64,000 bases of DNA, taken from the NCBI RefSeq assembly GCF_017876095.1, contig NZ_JAGINM010000014.1, positions 1 to 64,000 on the forward strand. The letters run 5' to 3'. The notes beneath the pieces are model-generated. The model saw only the letters and a program-made list of their open reading frames with translations. It made no database searches and was not told where the DNA came from. The DNA comes from Azospirillum agricola. Its GTDB lineage: Bacteria > Pseudomonadota > Alphaproteobacteria > Azospirillales > Azospirillaceae. Both the position numbers and the translations under genes were made by a program. Shown piece after piece: positions 49,766-57,678 of the stretch; within the stretch, counting starts at the first letter, position 1, and every line of letters starts with the position of its first letter.

Positions 49766-50008
49766 TCAACTTAGTATAGAAATTAGGACGCCCACAGCCA
49801 ACCCCGCCCACGCACCCATGTCGGTCCGGTACCAGGGTGGCACGCCCCGCTGACGAAGGATGTGGCGGTCGAGCCGGTGCCCTGCGATCAGGGCGCCGCC
49901 GACCGTCCACAGCACGGCCCACCAGTCCATGGCGTCGCGCAGGCTGACTCGGGTGATGAGGTCGGACCACCAGGGCATACGGCAGGGTGCCTGCGGCGGG
50001 GGCGTCAT
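49766..50008 (-). CDS. Small membrane protein next to the attachment site, 80 aa
   Basis: Two hydrophobic segments (WWAVLWTVGGALIAG and GAWAGLAVGVLISIL) flank a basic loop (HRLDRHILRQRG). ATG 50008 is used; an in-frame ATG at 49978 is possible. Upstream of the 185-residue gene by 24 bases in the same direction, so probably co-transcribed. Function unknown. Confidence 0.55.
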   Translation of the reverse strand: MTPPPQAPCRMPWWSDLITRVSLRDAMDWWAVLWTVGGALIAGHRLDRHILRQRGVPPWYRTDMGAWAGLAVGVLISILS

Positions 50009-50250
50009 GTCGAGGCGGATCGTTGTTCAGAAACTGTCAGGTGGGGATACCGTACCTTCGAGAAGGTGAAGGGGGATGCAGTAGGGGCCGAAAAGCGAAA
50101 GGGCGCCCGAGTCGCGGACGCCCCTCCCCTACCTTTCAAGATCCCCGCATGCATCCCCGTATCCCCGCCGCCCGAACCGAAACGAAGCCTTGTCAACCAT
50201 GAATAAAGCGGGAATAATCAGAGAACTTACACCGAACATGACCCGGATAT

Positions 50251-50300
50251 CTGCCCTCCGAAGGCAGAGGTCATGAGTTCGAATCTCGTCGGGTCCGCCA
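50251..50300 (+). other. tRNA-Arg(CCG) 3' fragment: right attachment site of the prophage
   Basis: These 50 bases equal tRNA positions 27-76: anticodon stem CTGCC / GGCAG with loop CTCCGAA (anticodon CCG), variable loop, T arm ATGAG-TTCGAAT-CTCGT, acceptor strand CGGGTCC, discriminator G and CCA. The 5' half (acceptor GGACCCG, D arm) is missing upstream, where phage-type sequence lies. This is the duplicated tRNA end left by integration into a tRNA gene; the intact tRNA should be at the other end of the prophage, outside the window. Confidence 0.8.
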
Positions 50301-50403
50301 TTTTCCCGCTTGCGCATCGGCAACCCAGCCACAGCTCCCGCGCTCCATTCCGCGCAAACTGTCGCAGAATGTCATGGATGCCAAAGCGCTCATGATCCAG
50401 GGC

Positions 50404-50574
50404 ATGTTGAAATTCCTCGTCCTTTCCGCCTGCCTTCTTGCAGCCGGATGCGCCGACCTTCCCGGTTTCACCTCCGCGGGGCCGATCCCCAGCACGTCCT
50501 ACGAGAGCGGCTATGGCCTCCGCCCTTACGGTCCGCAGTCCGCGGCGGACAGCCAGCTTGATTGGGGCTGGTAG
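50404..50574 (+). CDS. Small lipoprotein, 56 aa
   Basis: First host gene after the attachment site. A lipoprotein signal MLKFLVLSACLLAAGC has the lipobox LAAG-C, so the mature protein would begin at Cys17 and be anchored in a membrane. The mature part is about 40 residues ending QLDWGW. An in-frame ATG at 50392 is an alternative start. No family recognised. Confidence 0.65.
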   Translation: MLKFLVLSACLLAAGCADLPGFTSAGPIPSTSYESGYGLRPYGPQSAADSQLDWGW

Positions 50575-50734
50575 CTCTCCGATCGACAACCGGGCATCGC
50601 GCGGCTCGACCGGATCCAACCGGCCGGCCTTCCTTCGCGCCGCCTTCCCCTCCCTGCCCTTCCTTCGCGCCAAACGCCTGCCGAACCGGTAAAGCCCCGT
50701 TCCGCGCAAGGAAAAGGGCTTGGGGACAGGCCCG

Positions 50735-51550
50735 CTACGCCATCCAATGGAACAGGGCGAAACCCGACAGCGTTGCGACGAAGGCCCCCGCCGCACCGCT
50801 GAGCATCGCCAGGGCCGATGGCCGGTTCCCCTTCGTGCCGTTGTCGGCGATGGCGCTGTCGAAGCCGCGCAACGTGGAATCCATGCGCACCAGGAACACC
50901 TCCAGCCCGCCGATCCGCTCGGTCAGTTCGCGGACCGCCTCGGCGAGCGCCTCCTGGCGGTCGGCCTGCGCGTGGCCGGCCTGGGCTCCGGTGGCGCGGT
51001 CAGCGGCAATCCCCTCGTTCAGGTCGCGCAGCAGACGCCCCACCCCTTGCTGGGCGGCGGCGAGCTGGCGTTGGTCGCGCCGCACCGAATCGATGCGTTC
51101 GGCGATCCGCTGGAGATGCGGGGCCAGCAGCCGGTCGAGCCGCTGCTCCTCGGCGTCGGGCTGGCGGAAGGTCTCGACCGCGCCGGTGCTGGGGGATCGG
51201 ATGACGGCGACGACCCGGCGCGGGTCGCCGTCCTCCGGCAGGGCGGTCTCCGCCTCGAAGGCATGGCCGCCGTCGCCGATGCCGTTGGCGGCGAGGTCGG
51301 CGCGCGGACGGTCCGCGAGCACGCGGCCCAGCACCAGCGGCGCCCCGCCGTCGCGCTCCAGACGAAGCTCCACCTCCAACCGATCGTCGGGATGGGCGCG
51401 GTCCCAGGCCCAACCGAAGACGCGGCCCTCCTGGACGGCGTCGATGTGCCCCTCGATCGCGGCGGCGATGACGACGGGATCCGTGGCCGGGGTGTCGGCG
51501 GGCTGCGGGGCGACCTCGCGCAGTTCGACGATGGTGGCGGTGGCGGGCAT
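50735..51550 (-). CDS. Membrane-anchored coiled-coil protein with a glycosyltransferase-associated domain, 271 aa
   Basis: Residues 30-110 (EGHIDAVQEGRVFGWAWDRA, LADLAANGIGDGGHAFE-like stretch) form a beta-rich module of the kind also seen in the two GT2 proteins at 55462 and 59899. Residues 130-245 are coiled coil (ERIDSVRRDQRQLAAAQQGV) and the end has one membrane helix (LSGAAGAFVATLSGFALFHW). It lies behind a terminator but in the same direction as the glycan cluster. Perhaps a scaffold or length-control protein for the pathway. Confidence 0.65.
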   Translation of the reverse strand: MPATATIVELREVAPQPADTPATDPVVIAAAIEGHIDAVQEGRVFGWAWDRAHPDDRLEVELRLERDGGAPLVLGRVLADRPRADLAANGIGDGGHAFEAETALPEDGDPRRVVAVIRSPSTGAVETFRQPDAEEQRLDRLLAPHLQRIAERIDSVRRDQRQLAAAQQGVGRLLRDLNEGIAADRATGAQAGHAQADRQEALAEAVRELTERIGGLEVFLVRMDSTLRGFDSAIADNGTKGNRPSALAMLSGAAGAFVATLSGFALFHWMA

Positions 51551-51575
51551 GGTCGCGGTCTCCGGATGGCGTGTG

Positions 51576-51618
51576 CGGAAAAGGAAAAAGGCCCCCTCCC
51601 TGCTCGGAGAAGGGGGCC
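51576..51618 (-). terminator. Rho-independent terminator of the glycan operon
   Basis: On the minus strand, GGCCCCCT pairs with AGGGGGCC (51611-51618 with 51590-51597) around a GC-rich loop, followed by TTTTTCCTTTTCC. It lies 14 bases after the pyruvyl transferase gene. Confidence 0.8.
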
Positions 51619-51631
51619 GCCAGGGCCGTCT

Positions 51632-52819
51632 TTATGCGGCCTTGCGCTCCACCGCCTTGCGGGCGGTCGGGCTCGGCATGCGGTGCGGGATGTAGTTCTC
51701 GTCGAGGAACTCGCGCATGTCGCGGTAGCGCGCGTAGTAGGTGCGGTTGAACGCCTCGAAGCGCGACTGGTCCCAGTACTCCTCCAGCACGAAGGGCTTG
51801 CCGGAATAGACGTTGTAGCAGGGGATGGCGAAGGTCTCGGCGAACTCGGCGGTGCGGCTGTCGTAGCTGAAATAGACCGACGGCGTGCCGTTCGACAGCG
51901 CCATCAGGTTGCCGTGCAGCCGGTAGCCGAGCACCAGATCCTTCGAGCGCACGAGGTTCTCGTAGTCGGCGACGACGTCCGAATACCACAGGCGCGAGCG
52001 GTACAGCTCGTCCATCTCCGCGTCGAAGTACCAGTTCTTCAGCCAGTCGCTGTCATGCAGCTGCCGCCACGCCTCGGCCTTCTGCTCCTCGGTGCCCCAC
52101 ATCAGCTTCTTCTCCTCGACCTCGCCCTGCATCATCAGCACGGTGTCGAAGCGGCGGGACATGTCCTTCACGAAGTCGCGGTGGCGCTCCAGATAGGTGC
52201 GGACGTCGGGCGAATAGTGGCGCGACACCTCGCGCCGCATGGTGATGCCGACCTTGCGCACGCTGTCGAGCGCCGGCAGGTCGATGCGCAGCTCCGGGTC
52301 GCGGTTGCGGAAGGCGGTCGGACAGCCGACGATGCGGGTGTTCTTGATGCCCAGATCCCACAGCACCTCGGCGGTGTAGGTGCCGCGCACGCCGAGCGTG
52401 GTCGATTTGTCGGCGAACATGCGCCAGATGCGCTTGCTCTCCTCCGACAGCTCCAGCTTGCCGGTGGCCGGCGCCTGGGCGCCGACGCCGAAGGCGATCA
52501 CCGGGATGCGCAGCTTGGACAGCACCTTCTCGGTGTTGGCCGGCCAGTTGATCGAATCGTGGATGTAGTTGGAGCCGCGCAGGAACACGTAGTCGTATTC
52601 GGCGTTGGCGCGGTCCACGAGGTCCTGCTTGAACTCGCGGATCTCGACCACGTCGAGGCGGTCGTAGGTCAGCAGCTTCAGCGACGAGTCGTAGACGAAG
52701 GCGTCGCCGATGTTGTGGTAGTGGTCGATGCTGCCTTGAACGTCACTGTGATTGTACCAGCGCACACAGTCGTGATCGTAGACTTCGCCGGAAGGAATCA
52801 TAACGAGGATGTTGGCCAC
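51632..52819 (-). CDS. Polysaccharide pyruvyl transferase family protein, 395 aa
   Basis: Matches the family that adds pyruvate ketals to surface polysaccharides: N-terminal fold with NIGDAFVYDSSLKLL, central FGVGAQAPATGKLELSEESK, VRGTYTAEVLWDLGI, VGCPTAFRNRD, and C-terminal LGYRLHGNLMALSNGTPSVY, which holds the conserved RxHG element. GTG 52819 follows AGGAGAACAGCC. It is the last gene of the leftward glycan operon before its terminator. Confidence 0.85.
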   Translation of the reverse strand: MANILVMIPSGEVYDHDCVRWYNHSDVQGSIDHYHNIGDAFVYDSSLKLLTYDRLDVVEIREFKQDLVDRANAEYDYVFLRGSNYIHDSINWPANTEKVLSKLRIPVIAFGVGAQAPATGKLELSEESKRIWRMFADKSTTLGVRGTYTAEVLWDLGIKNTRIVGCPTAFRNRDPELRIDLPALDSVRKVGITMRREVSRHYSPDVRTYLERHRDFVKDMSRRFDTVLMMQGEVEEKKLMWGTEEQKAEAWRQLHDSDWLKNWYFDAEMDELYRSRLWYSDVVADYENLVRSKDLVLGYRLHGNLMALSNGTPSVYFSYDSRTAEFAETFAIPCYNVYSGKPFVLEEYWDQSRFEAFNRTYYARYRDMREFLDENYIPHRMPSPTARKAVERKAA

Positions 52820-52856
52820 GGCTGTTCTCCTGGAAGATGGAGCGGCTGGAAAGGGA

Positions 52857-54074
52857 TCAGCGGTCGGCGACCGCATCGATGTGGATCGGCACGCGGACCA
52901 GATCGCGCTCGCGGGTCGGCTTGCAGCCGGACATCCGCAGACGCGTCAGGTAAAGGAAAGCGTCGCCGTCGGTGTCCTCGAAATTCCGTGACAAACTGTC
53001 GGGGTCGAGGATCGACGGGTAGTACAGGGTCTCGGCCGTCCCGCAGCGGTCCCTGTCGGTCATCAGCGGGGCCGCCCAGGCGAGGCGGGGCACCGACCAG
53101 GAGCGCAGGTCGGCGGAACTCGACACCCAGACGCCGGACACCGGCTCCGCCCCCGGCCGCTCGGCATGGCGGCCGGCCATGACGGCGAGGGTGAGGCCGC
53201 TCGGCGCGTGGCGGACGAGGCCGGTGACGGTGAAGGGCAGCCGGCCGGCCGGCATCGGCTGGCAGACATGGCCGGCGGGGGTCTCGGACGACGCGGAGGC
53301 GGCGTAGGGGTCGAGGAAGCGCACGGTGAAGTCACGCCCGTCCCAGCCGCGCCAGGAGCCGGGTGCCGACAGGTCGCGGGTCCGCATCAGGCAGACCCCG
53401 CGCTTCTGCGCCCCCGTCTCCTCGGCGAAGGCGGTGGCGTAGTACCAGCCGTCCTGCGCGACGATGTTGCTGGGGCCGAACAGCCCGGCGCGGCGGCCGA
53501 GGTCGCCGCGGAAGCGGTAGGGGATGCCGGCGACGTAGCCGGCGCCACGGAAGCGGCGCCCGCCATCCTCCGACACCGCCAGCGTCACGCTGTTCCACCA
53601 GCAGGCGGCGTAGTCGCCGGCCGGGCAGAGGGCGCGGCGCTCGTGCCCGTGGAACTCGTTGTGGACCAGCGCGTAGACGGTGCGGCCGTCGGTCGTGTAG
53701 GGGGCGGCGAGCCAGCCCCGGTCGTCGTAACGGGCCGGGTCGTCCTGGTGCCCGGAGTCGAAGACGACGCGGCAGTCCGGCGCCACGCGGTCGAGTGAGG
53801 GGCCGGTCAGCGCGCGGGCGGTGGTGTGGGCGGCCAGCAGATGCACGGTGCCGTCGGCGCTCCGCCACGCACGGGCTGGCGCGTCCGGCACGTCCCAGTC
53901 CTCGCAGGCCTGGGTGCGCCAGTCGAACACCGTCTCCGGGCGGGCGTCTGGCGGCACGATGGCGCGCAACTCGGCGGCGTGCAACTCGGCGGCGCGCAAC
54001 TCGGCCGCGTGGCCGGGCACCGCCGCCGTCATGAGGAAAGCCGCCAGAAGAGCGCCGCGCATCACCGACACCAT
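52857..54074 (-). CDS. Secreted beta-propeller (glycosidase-like) protein, 405 aa
   Basis: Begins with a signal peptide (RGALLAAFLMTAAVPGHAAE) and a three-unit AEL repeat, then blades with WWNSVTLAVSEDGGRRFRG, LFGPSNIVAQDGWYYATAFA and VWVSSSADLRSWSVPRLAWA, the phrasing of five-bladed GH43/68-type or sialidase-like propellers. No full catalytic triad can be read. It may cleave or bind the exported glycan. ATG 54074 follows GAGGACGG. Confidence 0.65.
   Translation of the reverse strand: MVSVMRGALLAAFLMTAAVPGHAAELRAAELHAAELRAIVPPDARPETVFDWRTQACEDWDVPDAPARAWRSADGTVHLLAAHTTARALTGPSLDRVAPDCRVVFDSGHQDDPARYDDRGWLAAPYTTDGRTVYALVHNEFHGHERRALCPAGDYAACWWNSVTLAVSEDGGRRFRGAGYVAGIPYRFRGDLGRRAGLFGPSNIVAQDGWYYATAFAEETGAQKRGVCLMRTRDLSAPGSWRGWDGRDFTVRFLDPYAASASSETPAGHVCQPMPAGRLPFTVTGLVRHAPSGLTLAVMAGRHAERPGAEPVSGVWVSSSADLRSWSVPRLAWAAPLMTDRDRCGTAETLYYPSILDPDSLSRNFEDTDGDAFLYLTRLRMSGCKPTRERDLVRVPIHIDAVADR
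53964..54008 (-). repeat. Three 15-bp tandem repeats in a signal-peptide boundary
   Basis: Units GCGCAACTCGGCGGC, GTGCAACTCGGCGGC and GCGCAACTCGGCCGC follow one another without gaps, encoding a repeated Ala-Glu-Leu-(Arg/His)-Ala just after the signal peptide. Each unit is in frame, so unit number can vary without disrupting the protein. Confidence 0.85.
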
Positions 54075-54080
54075 CCGTCC

Positions 54081-55418
54081 TCAGAACCGCTGCGCCACGG
54101 CGCGCTCGGGCAGCGCCGGGGCAGCGGCGGCTCCGCCAACCACGCCGCCACCGGCGGCGTTGATCAGCGCCTCGTAGACTCCGGCGTGCTGGCGGGCGCA
54201 TTCGGCGCGGTCGATCGGGCGGCGGATGCGCAGGCGCAGGCGGTCCCACAGCTCCGGGCTGGTCAGCGCCTCGGTCATGCGGTCCACCAGATCCTCGACG
54301 CTGCCGCTGCGGAAGTTCAGGCCGTCGACGCCGTGCGTCACCTTCTCCGCCATGCCGCCGATGTTGCTGGCGATGATCGGGCGGCCGTGCAGGAAGGCCT
54401 CCTGGATGACGACCGGCGAGTTCTCCCACCAGATCGACGGGATGACCATCCAGTCGACGTCCTTCATCAGCCCCGGCAGCTCGGCCGAGCGGTAACTGCC
54501 GTAGAAGCGCACGCGGTCGCCGGCCTTCTCCACCGCGTCGTTGAAGCGCTTCTGGTAGGCTTCCGGCTGGCGTTCCAGGTTGCCGCCGAAGATCATCAGC
54601 GCGCCGTCCTCGCCCCACGCCTTGTCGGAGATGCGGGAGACCGCCTCGACCAGCACATGGGCGCCCTTGAACTCGGTGAGCTGGCCGAAGAAGGCGAAGC
54701 GGTTGCGCCGGCCGCCGCGCGCCAGCGGCCGGGGCGGCGCGATGCCCTCGACGGTCAGGCCGTTCTCGATCATGCGGAACTTCTCGCGTGGCAGCCCCCA
54801 CTCGACGTAGCGGTCGATCAGGAAGTTCGACGGGCTGACGTAGAAGTCGGCCTGCTCCAGGAAGGTCTTGAGGAACAGCTCGCGCTTGAAGAACTCCGCC
54901 TCGCCGATGTGCGGGAAGCAGCCGGCGCAGTCGGCCGGGCTGGAGCGGTAGCACAGCGTGTTGCGGCTGGTCTTCACCATCTGGCCGTGGTGGTGGCAGA
55001 TCGACAGATACTCGTGGAAGGTCACGACGATCGGCACGCGCGGCAGAGCCTGCCGCACCGCCTGGATCGTCTCGATGCCGAGGCCGAGGAAATGGTGGAA
55101 GTTCACCACGTCCGGCTGGAGGTCGCGGACGTAGCGGACGAAATCCTTGTCCAGCCCCGGCAGGTTGCGGTTCGACAGGCGGAAATGGTCGTAGTCGTTG
55201 GCGTAGTAGAGGACCTCCCGCTCCTTCTGGCGCAGCGCCATCAGGGCGGAGCCCCGGTGCTGGGCGATGGGCGGGGCGACGCGCGCCAGGTAATGGCTCT
55301 CCCAGCCCGGCAGATCGTGCAGGCCGAGATGCAGGTTGTAGGAGGCGACCTCCCCCCCGCCCAGCGAGAAGGAGGGGTGGCCATGGCTGATGATCAGGGC
55401 GCGCTTGGTCTGGCTCAT
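54081..55418 (-). CDS. GT4-family glycosyltransferase, 445 aa
   Basis: GT-B fold retaining glycosyltransferase. N-terminal domain ISHGHPSFSLGGGEVASYNL; VVTFHEYLSICHHHGQMVKT; a Cys cluster (CYRSSPADCAGCFP); C-terminal domain FFGQLTEFKGAHVLVEAVS and donor-binding WWENSPVVIQEAFLHGRPII with the conserved EAF. It resembles the protein at 57675 in order of motifs, so the two are paralogues. Start ATG 55418 (MSQTKRALIIS). Confidence 0.88.
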   Translation of the reverse strand: MSQTKRALIISHGHPSFSLGGGEVASYNLHLGLHDLPGWESHYLARVAPPIAQHRGSALMALRQKEREVLYYANDYDHFRLSNRNLPGLDKDFVRYVRDLQPDVVNFHHFLGLGIETIQAVRQALPRVPIVVTFHEYLSICHHHGQMVKTSRNTLCYRSSPADCAGCFPHIGEAEFFKRELFLKTFLEQADFYVSPSNFLIDRYVEWGLPREKFRMIENGLTVEGIAPPRPLARGGRRNRFAFFGQLTEFKGAHVLVEAVSRISDKAWGEDGALMIFGGNLERQPEAYQKRFNDAVEKAGDRVRFYGSYRSAELPGLMKDVDWMVIPSIWWENSPVVIQEAFLHGRPIIASNIGGMAEKVTHGVDGLNFRSGSVEDLVDRMTEALTSPELWDRLRLRIRRPIDRAECARQHAGVYEALINAAGGGVVGGAAAAPALPERAVAQRF

Positions 55419-55461
55419 GTCGTGGCCGCTCGTCTGTCGGGAGGGTTCTGGATGATTTCGG

Positions 55462-57678
55462 TCAGGCAGCAATGGCCGCCGACCAGCTTTCGGCGAAGCT
55501 CCATTGGTCGACCAGCGCGCTCATCCGGCGCCAGCGCGGGTCGTGGGCGTCGCGCGGCTGCTCGTCGAGCGCCACCAGACGCACGCGCGGCAGCCACAGG
55601 CAGGAGCCGCCGGCCGCGCGCACCCGCAGGCAGAGGTCGAGCCCCTTGTGGTCGGCGCCGAGATAGCGGCCGCCGGCCGCCAGCGCGCGGGCCAGCAGCT
55701 CGCGCGGCAGCAGGGCGCAGTCCGCCGCCGCCGCGTCGACCGGTGCCGCGTCCTTCTCCTTCAGCCAGTCGCGCGGGTAGCCGGCGAAGCGGCGCTCGTA
55801 GGTGACGGCGCCGTCCGGCCCCTCCACCGCGACGATGCCGGCGAAGCGGATCGAATGGTCCTCGTAGAGCAGGGTCGGGCTGACCATCACCGGTGCCATG
55901 GCGGTGTTGATGGCGGCACCGGCGGCCACCGGCTTGCGCATCGCCCGCTCCAGCGCCGACAGCCAACCGGGCTCGGTCGGCAGCACCGAGGGCGACAGCA
56001 GCAGCACCCGCTCGGCCCGCGCGTGCGGCAGGGCGGCGGCGACCGCCTCGAACGGGTCGGTGGCGGACGGCGCGGCGACGAAGCCGACGGCCAAGCGGTA
56101 GAAGGCGGCGGCCTGCCGCACCATGCCGGCCAACCGCTCGTGCGCGGCGGCGCCGGCGGCGACCAGGATCTCGGTGTCGGCGAAGTCGGGGTCGTTGGAC
56201 AGCCGGGCGAGGTTGAGGTCGATGTCCTCGCGCCCGTCGGTGACCGGCAGGATGACCGAGACGCGGGGCGCTTTCACCGTCCGCCCCATCGGGTGGAGGA
56301 TGGCGGCCGGCGACTGCACGCCGCCAGCGGCGGCGCGCAGCATCGGGCCGAGATGGGCGGCGACGATGCGGTCGATCGACGGGCTGTCCGGGTTGACCGC
56401 GCCGAGCATACGGCGCAGCGCATCGGGTGTCGGCGGCTGGCAGGGCAGCGGCAGGAAGGCGACGCCGTCGTCGAAGGCCAGTTCCAGATGGAACTCGGCG
56501 ACCATCGGCAGTTCACTCGCCCCCTTGGCCGGTTCGCTGGCGAAGGCGGTGAAGCCGTGGGAATCGCTGCCGGGAACCAGCCGGCCGGCGATCAGCGGGT
56601 CGGCGGCGAAGGCCTCGGACACGTCGCGCCGCGCGCTGCGCATCCAGTCGCCGTCGAGCCGGACGGCGAGGCCGGGGCCCTTCAGCGTGACCGCCCGCAC
56701 CAGCCGCGCCGGGTCGAGCAGCCAGCCGCAGACGAACAGCCCGGCGCCGGGAACCCGCAGCGCCATGTCGAGCCCGATGCGCACCGGCGCGTCGAGCTGC
56801 GACACCGTCTCCACCCCGTTGTAGCGGGCGGCGGTGGCGGCGGTGACGGCGCGGCGGGCGCCGTCGTCGCGCAGGTTGCCCAGCATGTCGCGGGCGTGGG
56901 CCGGCGCCACGCCGTCGGCCAGGAGCTTGCGGTGCTCGAAGATCGCCAGATGCCGCCAGCCGTCGGCGGCGCGGTAATGGATGCGGCGGATGCTGTCGGG
57001 CGGCGCCACCGGCCCGGTCAGCACGGCGAGCAAACCGGCGGCCTCGGACGGCAGGTCGGGGCGATGGAAGGACGCGGCGGCGGCGTCGTGCAGGCGGAGG
57101 TCGTCGGTCTCGACCAGCATCGCCTGTTCGCCGCCCGCCAACCCGTGCGACCAGCCCTGCACCATCAGCCCGCCGTCGCGGAAACGGCCGAGCACCTCGG
57201 CGAAGCCGTCGGGCTTCGACGCCTCCTGGACGAGCCCGGCGAGCAGCCGCAGCCGGCGGTCCGACGCGCCCTCCCCTCCCCGGCCGCCGGTGGCGGGCAG
57301 CAGGGTGCAGGCGAAGTCGAGCGCCGCCGACAGGGCGCCCGGCTGCTCCTCCTTCAGCGCGGCGACCAGATGCGCCGGGTTGGTGCGGACGTTGGACAGG
57401 CGGGGCAGCACCAGCCGCTTGGCCGTGGCGTCGACGATCTCGATGCGCGAGGGGCGCATCTGCGCCAGCCCGCCGACCCGGATGGCGCCGAGGAACCAGC
57501 GCTCGCCCTGCCCGTCGGTCCAGCAGCCGCCGACGAAACGCCCCTCGGTGGTCCCGTCGAGCAGGACGAGGCTGTCGGCCGGCAGGGGCTCGTCGGTGGC
57601 GCCGAACAGCAGCAGCGTGTCCTCGTCCAGCAGGACGGCGGCGGTGATGTCGGCCTTGGTGGCGGCGCGATCCTTCAT
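55462..57678 (-). CDS. GT2-like glycosyltransferase with N-terminal accessory domains, 738 aa
   Basis: The C-terminal 270 residues start with VSVILPVTDGREDIDLNLAR, the GT-A entry of family 2, but lack a clear DxD and include divergent stretches, so activity may be weak or altered. Residues about 325-400 carry the GLFVCGWLLDPARLVRAVTL module shared with the protein at 59899. The first 300 residues are unassigned. ATG 57678 overlaps the upstream stop as ATGA. Confidence 0.7.
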   Translation of the reverse strand: MKDRAATKADITAAVLLDEDTLLLFGATDEPLPADSLVLLDGTTEGRFVGGCWTDGQGERWFLGAIRVGGLAQMRPSRIEIVDATAKRLVLPRLSNVRTNPAHLVAALKEEQPGALSAALDFACTLLPATGGRGGEGASDRRLRLLAGLVQEASKPDGFAEVLGRFRDGGLMVQGWSHGLAGGEQAMLVETDDLRLHDAAAASFHRPDLPSEAAGLLAVLTGPVAPPDSIRRIHYRAADGWRHLAIFEHRKLLADGVAPAHARDMLGNLRDDGARRAVTAATAARYNGVETVSQLDAPVRIGLDMALRVPGAGLFVCGWLLDPARLVRAVTLKGPGLAVRLDGDWMRSARRDVSEAFAADPLIAGRLVPGSDSHGFTAFASEPAKGASELPMVAEFHLELAFDDGVAFLPLPCQPPTPDALRRMLGAVNPDSPSIDRIVAAHLGPMLRAAAGGVQSPAAILHPMGRTVKAPRVSVILPVTDGREDIDLNLARLSNDPDFADTEILVAAGAAAHERLAGMVRQAAAFYRLAVGFVAAPSATDPFEAVAAALPHARAERVLLLSPSVLPTEPGWLSALERAMRKPVAAGAAINTAMAPVMVSPTLLYEDHSIRFAGIVAVEGPDGAVTYERRFAGYPRDWLKEKDAAPVDAAAADCALLPRELLARALAAGGRYLGADHKGLDLCLRVRAAGGSCLWLPRVRLVALDEQPRDAHDPRWRRMSALVDQWSFAESWSAAIAA

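Noticed and set aside
50060..50160. Terminator at the prophage right end
   Set aside because: GGGCG / CGCCC can pair around 50101-50123, but the stem is five bases with only a short T-run on the minus strand and no gene ending there in that direction.
50224..50300. Complete tRNA-Arg gene
   Set aside because: The 3' 50 bases fit, but the 5' 26 bases cannot form the acceptor pairing or a D arm, so only a tRNA fragment is called.
50720..53182. 820-codon open frame on the plus strand
   Set aside because: It runs antisense to three well-supported minus-strand genes and a terminator, and its composition (Val/Gly/Arg/His-rich) is that of a high-GC shadow frame.
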